64,000 bases of DNA from Notolepis coatsorum (Eukaryota; Chordata; Actinopteri; Aulopiformes; Paralepididae). The translations under genes and the position numbers were made by a program. Where the stretch lies: the NCBI GenBank assembly GCA_963971535.1, contig OZ020589.1:52779509-52843508 (forward strand), given 5' to 3'. Position 1 is the stretch's first letter, and each line of letters starts with the position of its first letter. The notes under the pieces are model-generated. The model worked only from the letters and a program-made list of their open reading frames with translations. It made no database searches and was not told where the DNA came from. This document shows positions 11,304 to 24,377 of the stretch, one piece after another.

Positions 11304-12369
11304 AGTTAGTGTACTGTATAGTGTTCTTAGTACAGAGTACTGTAGTGTTCTAGTTATCATTCTGCAAACATAGCCTGCTCTAAATGACGGATGGTGCCTC
11401 TGACATTCTGACTAACTCTTTCAATGAAAACACCATCTTGTTCCATGATACATCATGGAGCAAATACATGCAGCTGCATTTCCATATGTAGGTATGTGCA
11501 CTATTAACAGTATTGCCAGCTGTATAGCATGTAATGTGGATTGGTATTTTGGTTCCACATTGGCAGGACCCAATATACAGCACAACGTTTGTGAATTTTA
11601 CATGTGCCAAGCGGATTGACAATTTTCAGATAATCTATACATTTTATTCTGTACTGTACATAGATACACTGTGTTATCCCAACGGTCACAATAGTTGCCG
11701 TCAACATGTTTGCTCATTCTATGACCACACTATACAAATTTGAGTAATTCAGCCAGGATGTAAACGGCTCTGGTCATGTGCACTGCACATATTGAGACCC
11801 TTTATTATTTCAATATTTGCTGGAAATACATTGATACATCATTCAGTAACATTTTCAGAGCCTTATAACAAACATTATTACACTATTGTGACCAGAGGGA
11901 TTAAATGTGTAATATACATTACATTGTATGTACATGTTATAACATGCATGTATTTATTTTCTATATATATTTTCTATATATATATATTTTTAATTTTAAC
12001 ATTGCCATAATGTTGGAGAGGGCAACACAATGTTTTTGTAAGATAAATAGATGTATACTCTTTGAATAGAAATAAATATAAAGAGTTTGAAGTTGTAACA
12101 CAATGTTTTTGTAAGATAAATAGTTTCGATGAAGAACAAAACCTCCTAAATGCATACAAAAAAAGGGGAAAACTTCATATCTGCACTTTGCAAGGCACTA
12201 ATACCTGGTCGGTATTGGTAACATATATAGTCCAAAAACAGTGTACAGTGTTTACAGTGTTATTGTACATTGCTAACATACAGATTATATATGTATACTC
12301 TTTTATACTCTTTGAATAGAAAAAAATAAAATAGTTGTTTGAAGTTGATATAATGTGCTTGTGTAGTTA
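11304..12369. other. A+T-rich intergenic sequence
   Basis: No gene is recognised. It contains a direct duplication of an acacaatgtttttgtaagat block (12025 and 12099) and repeated 'tatactctttgaatagaaa' phrases (about 12055 and 12300), with TA-rich stretches near 11960. Confidence 0.6.
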
Positions 12370-12419
12370 TTTTTCTGTTAACTTTTTCACATAGATTTTA
12401 AAACTGAACCTTAAGTTAT

Positions 12420-13430
12420 AGTAACTGCAAATATTTGAGTTGATTAACTTAAAAATTTGAGTTGATTAACTTAAAAGAAATGAGGCATGGGATGGCCTCA
12501 ATGTCGTTGAGTTCTGTTAACTTAATCACATGGATTTAAGGTTGAACCTTAAGTCACAGTAACTGAACATATTTGAGTTGCCTCCACTTGAGAACCTTAA
12601 GTCACTGTAACTGAACATATTTGAACTGCCTTAACTGAGAACTGTAAGTCACAGTAACTGAACATATTTGAGTTGACACCACTTGAGAACCTTAAGTCAC
12701 AGTAACTGAACATATTTGAACTGCCTTAACTGAGAACTGTAAGTCACAGTAACTGAACATATTTGAGTTGACACCACTTGAGAACCTTAAGTCACAGTAA
12801 CTGAATATATTTGCATTGCCTTAACTGAGAACTGTAAGTCACAGTAACTGAACATATTTGAGTTGACACCACTTGAGAACCTTAAGTCACAGTAACTGAA
12901 CATATTTGAACTGCCTTAACTGAGAACTGTAAGTCACAGTAACTGAACATATTTGAGTTGACACCACTTGAGAACCTTAAGTCACAGTAACTGAATATAT
13001 TTGAATTGCCTTAACTGAGAACTGTAAGTCACAGTAACTGAACATATTTGAGTTGACACCACTTGAGAACCTTAAGTCACAGTAACTGAATATATTTGAA
13101 TTGCCTTAACTGAGAACTGTAAGTCACAGTAACTGAACATATTTGAGTTGACACCACTTGAGAACCTTAAGTCACAGTAACTGAATATATTTGAATTGCC
13201 TTAACTGAGAACTGTAAGTCACAGTAACTGAACATATTTGAGTTGACTCCACTTGAGAACTGTAAGTCAGAGTAACTGACCATATTTGATTTGACTTAAC
13301 TGAGAACCTTAAGTCACAGTAACAGACCATATTTGAGTTGCCTTAACTGAGAATTGTAAGTCTTAGCCAACTGAAAACATTTGAGTTTATCAACTTAAAA
13401 AAATTGAGGCATGGTATGGCCTCAATTTTT
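12420..13430 (+). repeat. Dimeric ~93-bp tandem array
   Basis: Two alternating half-units, both containing 'agtcacagtaactga' and 'catatttga', one followed by 'gttgacaccacttgagaacc' and the other by 'actgccttaactgagaac'. About ten dimers. The array is bracketed by two copies of a short palindromic phrase, 'gaggcatggga/tatggcctca', near 12482 and 13402. This suggests the array expanded inside a small element with those ends. Confidence 0.9.
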
Positions 13431-13459
13431 TTAAGTTCTGGAAACTTATTCGGGTTTAC

Positions 13460-13640
13460 AGTGCAGACATGAAGGCCATTTCAACCAACCAGAGGGGTTT
13501 TAGGTTAATACCGGAAACTGACCTGACACAAACATCCCTCCTTGCTCACAGTCATTTAGCCAACGTAGCATTTATTTTTCAGCAATAAAAGTGCAATAAA
13601 CAAAAACGGATACATTCACTGTGTGTTCTGCCTCTCATTT
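13460..13640 (+). repeat. Dispersed repeat, also at 17706 and inverted at 42000
   Basis: The phrase cagacatgaaggccatttca and its downstream sequence recur at 17713-17775. The 13560-13700 part returns as reverse complement at about 42010-42170. This marks a large composite repeat shared between 13.4-17.8 kb and 40.8-43.3 kb. Confidence 0.75.
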
Positions 13641-13854
13641 GTTGATGAAACAAAACCAACATCAACACAATTTACCACCAAGAGTGGATAGTTTAGTCTC
13701 ACAAAAAGATCTCCGGTGTTGTTAGCTACATGCTAATGTGAATGGCATTATCCATGTATAGTTAGCATCGAGGCTAGCATCGGCAATTTTGTTAGCTTAC
13801 ATGCTAACGTAATAATGTGGTAACGTTAACGCTAGTAGAATGAATGGACGCAAA

Positions 13855-13922
13855 CGTTATTTAACACATTGCAGAATGGGTACAATACAATACTGCTCAA
13901 TACAAACAATTGTTAAGGGGAT
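13855..13922 (-). repeat. LINE 3'-tail fragment
   Basis: It contains 'cacattgcagaatgggtaca', 'caatacaaacaattgttaag' and 'gggatgcag', matching the tail at 3360-3425. It directly abuts the composite repeat starting at 13922. Confidence 0.7.
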
Positions 13923-15243
13923 GCAGTCTGGACTGGGTTCCTTATAACAATAACTTGACAACACACATGAGTTAGTTGGTAGCCGCAGCTACAGGTTTAC
14001 TCTGAGCGTCAGTCGATCACAACACTCTTCAACACAGACGATACGTTTCGAACAAAAGTTTGTTACAATAATTTTCATATAACGCTACTTGGGACAGCTC
14101 TGCTGTAAACACTGGGAATAACCTCGGTTGCTATGCCCACACGCACCCACTGAAACCGGGATGTGCGCAAAACTTCACCCTGGACTCCAGTTTTCAAAGA
14201 CCGCGGTTGCAGTGTAGCAAAACCACGGTTGTGTGTGGGCGAACAGTGCAACTGCGCACATACAATCACGGTTACATTAAACCCAGCGCTCGTGTAGACA
14301 GCCCCTCAGACTCGGATGAACACGGAATGACCGGAACACCTTTTCTCAGGTCTAGATAGATCTATCTTTCTATCACTCCCTCTTGCTCACTTTCTCTCTA
14401 CCTCTTGTTATGGAAAATGTTGAAGGACAAAAGATGAGCCGTTTGTATAAATCATTCTGAGTCGTTATTAAAAAATAGAAAACATAGTTTATTTCATCTG
14501 TGGCCACAAATGAAAGTTCAGTTTACAATCAGAGACTTCATGTTCGCACATAAGAGTCTGACCAGCAAAGTGACTAAGAGGTCTGGGCAGAACGTACATT
14601 AATACACACTTGCAAGACGTAACATTATACATCAGATATGATGATGAAACTAAATAAAAATGGTTCCCAGTTACGGGAAGTAATAGCACAACCTTGCTTT
14701 GGCTGGCTGGGAAGATAACCTTGGTACTTTCTGACCTTTTAAAGAGACACACACATTATACTAGCTGGCCATATTGAACCAGTCAAGCTGTACAAAGATA
14801 AAATGATATCTCAACACAGATCTATAATGACATGATGATATTTTCTACGACACTCTCTGTGTCAATCTCTCTGTGTCAATCTCTCTCTCTCTCTATCTCT
14901 GTCGCTCTCTCTACCTCTCTCTATGTCTCTCTATCTACTCCCTCTCTATCTGTCATATTATCTCCTGAGGTTCACATCAAAGCTTAGGCCATGGTTACAC
15001 TGGTGAATACAGCAACGTTTTTGTTGCTGAATGATTACGTTTGTGGTCCAAGTTAAAAACAAATGCCGTTTTGGCAGGATAACGCAGTGTCCTACTGGCA
15101 ACGCTGAAATTGTGTTTCCGTTTTGGATACTCGCCAAAACTCGCAGACAATGGTGCCATGTAATCTGCGCGAGCCGGATACGGAGCTGTTGTTGCTCAAC
15201 ACCCATGTGCAGTAGAGACCCGCACGGTTATTTCCAGTGTTTC

Positions 15244-15245
<2 letters not shown>
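13922..15245. mobile_element. Non-autonomous TIR element, copy A
   Basis: The left end (13922-14150) matches, as reverse complement, the right end of the second copy (41640-41755). It includes 'cttataacaataacttgaca' and 'acagctctgctgtaaacact'. The interior matches 36213-36357 plus 40794-41660 in the same orientation. The right end of this copy is replaced by the (GT)n tract at 15247. There is no coding potential; short minus-strand frames around 14489-14752 recur in copy B simply because the DNA is repeated. Confidence 0.75.
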
Positions 15246-15246
<1 letters not shown>

Positions 15247-15330
<84 letters not shown>

Positions 15331-15391
15331 TGTGTCTGTGTGTGTGTGTGTGTGTGTGTCTGTGTCTGTGTCTGTGTCTGTGTCTGTGTCT

Positions 15392-15443
<52 letters not shown>

Positions 15444-15493
15444 GTCCGTCCGTCCGTCCGTCCGTCCGTCTGTCTGTCTGTGTGTGTGTGTGT
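15247..15493 (+). repeat. Compound microsatellite (GT)n/(TCTGTG)n/(CCGT)n/(CTGT)n
   Basis: (GT)n from 15247, interrupted by tctgtg hexamers at 15329-15398, then (GT)n again, then (ccgt) about seven times (15440-15467) and (ctgt) three times. All frames over it are simple-sequence artefacts. Confidence 0.97.
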
Positions 15494-15990
15494 TACAGTG
15501 TGCACGTGCGTGTGTATGTCAGAGGAGGTAGAGTGACGCTGCCAATACAGATTTAACAGTAATGCCTTTGGTGAATAAAATAGACATGCTGTGATCTGTG
15601 CATATATCAGAAAAGTCTGCATGACTGGTAATGATCACTGCTAATCCCCAGTCTCTCTCGACTGTCACTTGTCGTGTCTGTATCGAAAGTACTGTCATGA
15701 GTATCGTCTCTAGTGGGTGAAAAGTTATTCATAAAAAACATCCAGAATGAATCATTTAGAATGTCAGCTGTGACGTGTAAAGACACCCTCTGGAACCTCA
15801 CAGAAGAAGTACAACACAGCTGGGGTTCACACTTCTCTGCTCCTCTTCCTCTTGAGTGTGGCCTCCCTCCTTCTCCCTCTCCCTCTACTGGCAGGCTGTC
15901 AGCTGCTTCCTAATGCCACCTTGCTCCCAGAGAGTGGCTGCAGCGTAATTAATAATTCGTGAATTCATAATTTCGGTCGCTTTTTATTCA
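15494..15990. other. No gene recognised
   Basis: About 500 bp of mixed sequence between two simple repeats. There are only short open frames without recognisable domains. Confidence 0.5.
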
Positions 15991-15991
15991 C

Positions 15992-16860
15992 TATCTGATA
16001 GCAGTGTGAGCCTTTTTATTCACTATCTGGATAGCAGTGTGAGCCTTTCTATTCACTATCTTGATAGCAGTGTGAGCCTTTCTATTCACTATCTTGATAG
16101 CAGTGTGAGCCTTTTTATTCACTATCTGGATAGCAGTGTGAGCCTTTTTATTCACTATCTGGATAGCAGTGTGAACCTTTTTATTCACTATCTTGATAGC
16201 AGTGTGCACCTTTTTATTCACTATCTGGATAGCAGTGTGCACCTTTTTATTCACTATCTGGATAGCAGTGTGAGCCTTTTTATTCACTATCTTGATAGCA
16301 GTGTGAGCCTTTTTATTCACTATCTTGATAGCAGTGTGAGCCTTTTTATTCACTATCTTGATAGCAGTGTGAACCTTTTTATTCACTATCTTGATAGCAG
16401 TGTGCACCTTTTTATTCACTATCTGGATAGCAGTGTGAGCCTTTTTATTCACTATCTTGATAGCAGTGTGAGCCTTTTTATTCACTATCTTGATAGCAGT
16501 GTGATGCTTTTTATTCACTATCTTGATAGCAGTGTGAGCCTTTTTATTCACTATCTTGATAGCAGTGTGAGCCTTTTTATTCACTATCTTGATAGCAGTG
16601 TGAGCCTTTTTATTCACTATCTTGATAGCAGTGTGAACCTTTTTATTCACAATCTTGATAGCAGTGTGCACCTTTTTATTCACTATCTGGATAGCAGTGT
16701 GAGCCTTTTTATTCACTATCTTGATAGCAGTGTGAGCCTTTTTATTCACTATCTTGATAGCAGTGTGAGGCTTTTTATTCACTATCTTGATAGCAGTGTG
16801 AGCCTTTTTATTCACTATCTTGATAGCAGTGTGCGCCTTTTTATTCACTGTCTGTATTGC
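15992..16860 (+). repeat. 33-bp minisatellite, ~26 copies
   Basis: Unit: cactatcttgatagcagtgt followed by gagcctttttatt. Each unit contains the small hairpin ctatc-tt/gg-gatag. Variants are Ctatctgg vs Ctatcttg, and gtgagc vs gtgcac/gtgaac. As 33 is 3 x 11, both strands remain open, giving 11-residue protein repeats that I treat as artefacts. A second, shorter array lies at 42824-43170. Confidence 0.96.
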
Positions 16861-16861
16861 A

Positions 16862-18220
<1,359 letters not shown>

Positions 18221-18221
18221 C

Positions 18222-19142
<921 letters not shown>

Positions 19143-20256
19143 GAGTATGAGATATGGAGAAGTTTGAGACTAAATAAGATAAATAATAGACATGGCTAAG
19201 TGATTTAATCCCCTATACAATAAAGTTAAAAGGTAGCCTGAAGGAAATGTGCAGTAGAGACGGTGAGGTTGGGGACAGAAGAGATGCTTAGCTCTCTGCT
19301 GTCTGCTATGAGACAGAGGTAAACTAGGGTTGGTTTAAAAACGGAATAAATAATACTCTTTGGTTACTTATAGAACCAAGACTAGGAGAATTCAGGTATC
19401 ATACTTACTACAAAGTCGGGGAAAAGACTAACTTAATAGTCTAATTAAGTTAGGACATAATTACTAGTTTTTAAGTTAATAAAACCAAAGCAAAAGTACC
19501 TTAACGTTAAACTAAGGAAATGTAAACGTCCCCTGTTCAAAATAGGATGGATCAACTCTAGACTTCTGGAGAAAACAATGGAAATAATATAGTCTAATAA
19601 TCAGGAAGTAATCTATACATGTAAATCCTTATAAAACAATGCAATCAATAAGAACAGTGATTTGATGTAAACCGCGGATGGAGGAAATGGTGAAAATAGT
19701 GCCTGCCTCCCGTTACAGCAAATCTTGGCCTAAACAACTCACATATCACCTTAAAAGGTGATTTCTCTTATTCAGGATGACGTATACCACAAAATGGATA
19801 CCATCTAAAGTAATTCAGCCAATCAGAGAAGGCATGTTCCTGGGCCGACGTCACTTGACGGGGCGAGACCAGGGAGGTGGCTTCAGTTCTTAAAAGCAGG
19901 TGGAGCTGAATGGAGGAGACACAGACACTGGGAAGACGATCCTGGGAGAAGCTTTTACCACACGGTTCGAGAGCAGAGATGAATAGAATGAGACGGGAAC
20001 CAAACCTACCTGAAGACGATGATGACTTAGACTAGTAGTAATTCCTGCTGTTAAACTTTGATTAATCTGTGTTTACAATTAAAACAGATTGCGTTCTGTT
20101 TTCAACTTGAAGAAGCGCCTGTCTCGACTCTGACTTATTTCAAACGGACCAATCAAATGAATGAGAAAACGTGTTTTGCAGCGCAGAGTAAAGGGAACTC
20201 CACTATACCATAGAAAAGAACGATCGATTAGCAATAGTCAAATAGAAAGAGATACA
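19143..20256 (+). repeat. LTR copy A of an endogenous retrovirus
   Basis: It matches 34889-36213 in the same orientation almost base for base, apart from a 211-bp block present only in the right copy. Shared sequence ends at 'agagatacac'. It contains a ttcttaaaagcagg TATA-like element near 19890 and an attaaa-type polyadenylation motif near 20080, followed by a T/A-rich end, as expected for U3-R-U5. Clear TG/CA ends and a target duplication are not visible. The left flank does not match the right flank of the other copy, so this may be a solo LTR or one end of a rearranged provirus. Confidence 0.75.
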
Positions 20257-21604
20257 CATTAAATGGTACCGTGATTTCCGGGGTGTATATTCGAACCGAA
20301 CCAAGACCATGGCACTGCTACTGGACCTCAAACTCTCATCTACAAACGGCGACGGTTTTCTTCAACATTCAGCCGGGAAACAACAGCGGATTTGACGGTG
20401 AGTTCAACGGGGAGATGGGGTGTCTAGACTTGGTTGGGATCGAGCAGCTTCCGAATAGGGTTGGGGATAAAGGAATGATTGTGTTTTACAGAAGGATGGT
20501 ATCGACTGCGGCAGAGATCAGGGACCAAGATTCACACAGTTGGGTCTGGCCTCGACCGCGCGACTACTGTTTGAACGTGATGCACTAAAGGGGAAGATAT
20601 TTGTGGGGCGCACAATTGGGAGATGCAGTGTAGAGAAATGGGTAGAAGCGAGTCTGCATCGAGATCGGCCCTGTGTTCAACAGGACCGGTAAACGATGTG
20701 GATAGGGGAACCACTCGACTAATGCCCGATCAGGGTAGCATAAAGGGTATGGTGCAGGACTGGCGGAAATGTTTTGTTTGATAGAATGGTTCGTATGGGG
20801 CTTTATTCATTCGTCGGCAGAGCCCCGCGCTCTGAGGCCGCTGGTGAAGGAAAGAGGGTGCCATATTAGTTTTACAAACCCTCCGTTAAGCAATAATATG
20901 GCTGTCAGTAAGAGAGGTTAAGAAAGTCTATATCTGGGTCAGATTGTGCGCCGCCGGGTTTAAGGGAACGCGTGCAAGTCCATCAAAAGGAGAAATTGCT
21001 TTAAATCGATGCGCGTGACATATTGATTTTTGTAAGGCGTTGCGAAAGCGAATATGTACGAGTACATCGAAACATTCCGGCTCTGATTTGCCTTTGATCA
21101 AATCAGAGAAAATTGGGCTTGTTGATGAGGAATAACGTGGGAGATGGGAGTTTGTGGTTACACTGGGAGCACAATGTGTGGCACAAACTTCGATTCAAGC
21201 CAGCTATGGCGCCTACGGATTACTGTCTGCGCGCAAGCTCTATGCAGGAATGGAACATATTTTTCTGAAAGGTTGGGGCGATGTTTCAAACACCTGGGTT
21301 GTGAATAAATAATAGGCACTTGCTAAAGCTGGATAGCTAAACTGCACTTATGGTTAGAACATTACTTGTATGGTGCGGGCAATGTTTAGATTAAAGAATG
21401 CACTTATACGTTGTGGGGATATTGCGCCGGTGGAGAGGACGACGGCGCCGACTAGAGGGGAGAAGAGCATGTACAGCACATTGAGTAAAGCACTGTGAAC
21501 ACTGTTGCTGAATGAATGAGTTGAAAGTAACTGTGGTGATGTGATATAACGTGTGTTTTTTGAATGGATTAATGGTTAGGAATGAAAGGAGAAAATTGGT
21601 TATT
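20257..21604 (+). other. Unassigned sequence following LTR copy A
   Basis: About 1.35 kb of unusually G+C-balanced sequence with few repeats. An open frame of 105 codons at 20271-20588 begins right after the LTR but has no domain I recognise. It could be retroviral leader, a relic of env, or unrelated host DNA. I do not see a convincing primer-binding site at 20257-20290. Confidence 0.35.
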
Positions 21605-21838
21605 TTTGTAAACAGAATGTAATTCCCGTAACGAGGTCTCGCGTGATGCTACTCTTGGTGGCTGGGAACGAGACCTCGCATGTTTGTAAACATGATGTAA
21701 TTCCCGTGACGAAGTCTCGCGTGATGCTATTCTTGGTGGCTGGGAACGAGACCTCGCATGTTTGTAAACATGATGTAACTCCCGTGACGAAATCTCACGT
21801 GAGGCTACTACTGTGTGGCTGACTACGAGACCTTAGGG
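21605..21838 (+). promoter_or_regulatory. Three 78-bp direct repeats (enhancer-like)
   Basis: Copies begin at 21605, 21683 and 21761, exactly 78 bp apart. Each contains 'tttgtaaaca' (forkhead-like GTAAACA), 'gatgtaa', 'cccgtgacga' and two inverted 'gaggtctcg'/'cgagacctc' blocks. The third copy is more diverged. Tandem 70-80-bp repeats upstream of a TATA box resemble the enhancer repeats of gammaretroviral U3 regions. That analogy is an inference. Confidence 0.7.
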
Positions 21839-21857
21839 AGACGCGGAGAGCAACGTC

Positions 21858-21868
21858 CGGTATAAAAG
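21858..21868 (+). promoter_or_regulatory. TATA box
   Basis: The sequence 'cggtataaaag' lies 20 bp past the 78-bp repeats and is followed by a 'gatgacgcac' CRE-like motif at about 21938. It would drive transcription rightwards toward the polypyrimidine tract and the UBE2QL1-like copy. Confidence 0.55.
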
Positions 21869-22039
21869 GATTCTGGGAGTTGTGGTTTCTTATTGAGTAA
21901 GCACGTCGGTTTGACGTTGTGTGGTGGTTTGCTGCGTGATGACGCACTTGTTGTAGGAAGGTGAAGACGCCTCCTTCAACAGGACATTGTGGGTATTGAA
22001 GTACAATAGATGTGATGTTCGAAAAATACAGTAGAGGGC

Positions 22040-22800
22040 GATGTTGCCTCTCTTGCTCCCTCCCTCTCTCTCTTTTTTTATTTTCCTTTCCTCCCTTTAT
22101 CCCTCGCACTTTATTTCTCTCTCTCTCTTCCACTCACACTCTCCCTCCCTCTCTTCTTTCTCTCTCTCTCTCTTCCACTCACACTCTCCCTCCCTCTCTT
22201 TCTCTCTCTCTCTCTTCCACTCACACTCTCCCTCCCTCTCTTTCTCTCTCTCTCTCTTCCACTCACACTCTCCCTCCCTCTCTTTCTCTCTCTCTCTCTT
22301 CCACTCACACTCTCCCTCCCTCTCTTCTTTCTCTCTCTCTCTCTCTTCCACTCACACTCTCCCTCCCTCTCTTTCTCTCTCTCTCTCTTCCACTCACACT
22401 CTCCCTCCCTCTCTTTCTCTCTCTCTCTCTTCCACTCACACTCTCCCTCCCTCTCTTTCTCTCTCTCTCTTTTCCACTCACTCTCCTCCTCCCTCTCATC
22501 CTTTCTCTCTCTCCCACTCTCTCTCTCCCTCCCTTTCTTCCACTCTCTCTCTTCCTCCCTCTCTCTCTCTCCCTCCCTCACTTCTCTCCCTCCCTCTCTT
22601 CCTCCCTTTCTCTCTCTTTCTCCTTCCCTTCCTCCCTCTCGTTCCCTCCGTCCATCCCTCCCTCCCTCCCCCCCTCCCTCCATCCCTCCTTTCCTCCCTC
22701 CATCCATCCCTCCCTTCCTCCCTCCATCCCTCCCGTCCTCCCATTCCTCCCCCTCTCTCCCCTTCTACCCTCTCGTTCTTCCTCCTTCTCCTTTCCTTCT
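22040..22800 (+). repeat. Polypyrimidine tract with ~44-bp minisatellite
   Basis: About 760 bp almost purely C/T. From 22110 to 22480 it is organised as roughly eight units with ttccactcacactctccctc and a variable (CT)n. It grades into ctcc/ttcc-rich sequence to 22800. Open frames of 150-326 codons on both strands are compositional artefacts. A further C/T-rich stretch covers 22860-23020. Confidence 0.95.
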
Positions 22801-23181
22801 TCCTTGTTGGGTTGCTCATTAGACTGAAGGTGATTGGAGATACGCTAAAGCAAGAGGCGGCTCTCACTCTCTCTTTCCTTCCATCACTTCCCTCCCTCCT
22901 TCTCTCCTTGTCCATAGTGTACCCCCCCTCCTTCCTTGAATCTCCCCCCCCCACTTTTTCCTTAAAGGTTCCCTCTCTCTCTCTGCCCTTGCTCGCTCTC
23001 TCTCATTCTCTCCCTCTCTGAGCGCACCATACTGTGGTCATGTGCATTAGGATTGGCTAGAAGACTAACAAATAATAATAATAATAGATATATGAATTAC
23101 ATACTGTAGTGTCATTAAGTGAAAAATAGGTAATCGAATCGCCAAAATTGTCTAATGCATGACTAATTTGACCAGTAAAAG

Positions 23182-23806
23182 ATGGTGAAAGGCGCGAAGG
23201 AGGGACAGCAAAATGCAGCACGAGGCTTGATCGCGAGGGCAATCGCCAGGGTGAGAGGAGCCAGTGCACCTTCTACACCGCCACCGGCACCTCACTGTGC
23301 CCAAGTCCGAACGCGGAGACTTATGCGGGAGCTCCAAGAGATCCGGCGACTAGGCGGCGGTTTCGTCACGGTGGAGCTGGTCGAGGACAACCTCTTTGAC
23401 TGGAATGTTCGGTTATACCAGGTAGATGTAGACTCTCCATTGTGGCAAGACATGAAAGAAACAGAGACGGAGTTCATATTGCTGAATGTCTCTTTCCCTA
23501 ACAATTTCCCATTCTCTCCGCCTTTCATGCGGGTACTCACGGTTGGAGAATGGTTACGTGATGGAGGGTGGGGCCATATGCATGGAGCTGTTGACACTGC
23601 GTGGTTGGTCTAGCGCCTATACCATGGAGGCCGTTATGAGGCAGTTTGCCGCAAGCCTCGTGAAAGGACGGGGTCGCATTAGCAGAAAGGTGGAAGAGGC
23701 TGGTGGGGAGACTTTCAGCCAAAAGGGGGCGGAGGCCGCCTTTGAGACCCTGGTAAAGAACCATGAAACATATGGCTGTAAGTCTCCACCGAAGTCGGAA
23801 GGCTAA
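23182..23806 (+). pseudogene. UBE2QL1-like ubiquitin-conjugating enzyme, intronless and frameshifted
   Basis: Two adjacent frames together cover an E2 of the UBE2Q type. The first (23182-23545) contains LMRELQEIRRL, VELVEDNLFDWNVRLYQVD and [20 protein letters not shown]. The second (about 23547-23806) contains [17 protein letters not shown], with the catalytic-type Cys in GGAICMELL, and [20 protein letters not shown], and ends PPKSEG-stop. The similarity is closest to UBE2QL1, a short E2-like protein. The frame changes at about 23540-23548, consistent with a small deletion. Frames join with no intron, so it looks like a processed copy. An N-terminal extension of about 45 residues has no recognised match. 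It lies between two LTR copies, downstream of the 78-bp repeats and TATA box. A sequencing indel cannot be excluded. Confidence 0.75.
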
Positions 23807-24377
23807 GTGGCGCCACCTACCTCCCTCTAGAAATGAGTTATGTTTTTTGTGTGCATGGTATTTTTTTTTGGTTCCAGTTTCCCCCCCCTCATCCTTGCAG
23901 AATTTCTTTCCTACACCCCACCCCTCCCTCTGGATCCCGTCCATCCTACCCTTCCCTCTAGGTCCCTTCCCTTCCTCCGTTCCCTTCCTCCTTTCCCTTC
24001 TCCCTCCCTAGTCACTCCTCCCTTGCTCCTTAGACTACTCTCCTACGCCCTTCCTTCTTCCAGCGCCCCTGGGTTAGTAGGTGAGAACTTACATCCCGAG
24101 TTTCACGGGGGAGGATTTTCCGTTTCCTTTCCCTGCGTGTCCAGGCCTTTTCCCTGCCCGGCTACACCCCCTCATTGGGGGTTTGGCTAATGGTGGGTTG
24201 AGACGTTGTGTGTGTTGTTTGTGGGTGGACGTGTTGTTAAAAGGCGTGTTGTTATTTGTTATTTGTGGGGGTTACAGGAAGTATAGGAAACGCGCGGCTG
24301 AAGGAGGAGAAGGCAGAATAACGCATAGGAGGGCAGGCCGGTCCGAGGATGTGCTCTGGTTTGTCTAGACATGCGAA
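23807..24377. other. C/T-rich and unassigned sequence
   Basis: The span 23860-24030 is rich in ctcc/ttcc. The span 24060-24370 is mixed with no recognised coding domain. Confidence 0.5.

Noticed and set aside
14489-14752. Conserved small protein (also 40951-41259)
   Set aside because: The frame is shared only because the TIR element is duplicated. There is no domain, and the conservation equals that of the surrounding non-coding DNA.
20257-20290. Retroviral primer-binding site after LTR copy A
   Set aside because: A TGG is present, but the following bases do not read as the 3' end of a tRNA with a TTCRANY loop at the proper distance.
22012-23021. Long Ser/Leu/Pro and Arg/Glu frames
   Set aside because: Low-complexity polypyrimidine DNA with no start context or domain.
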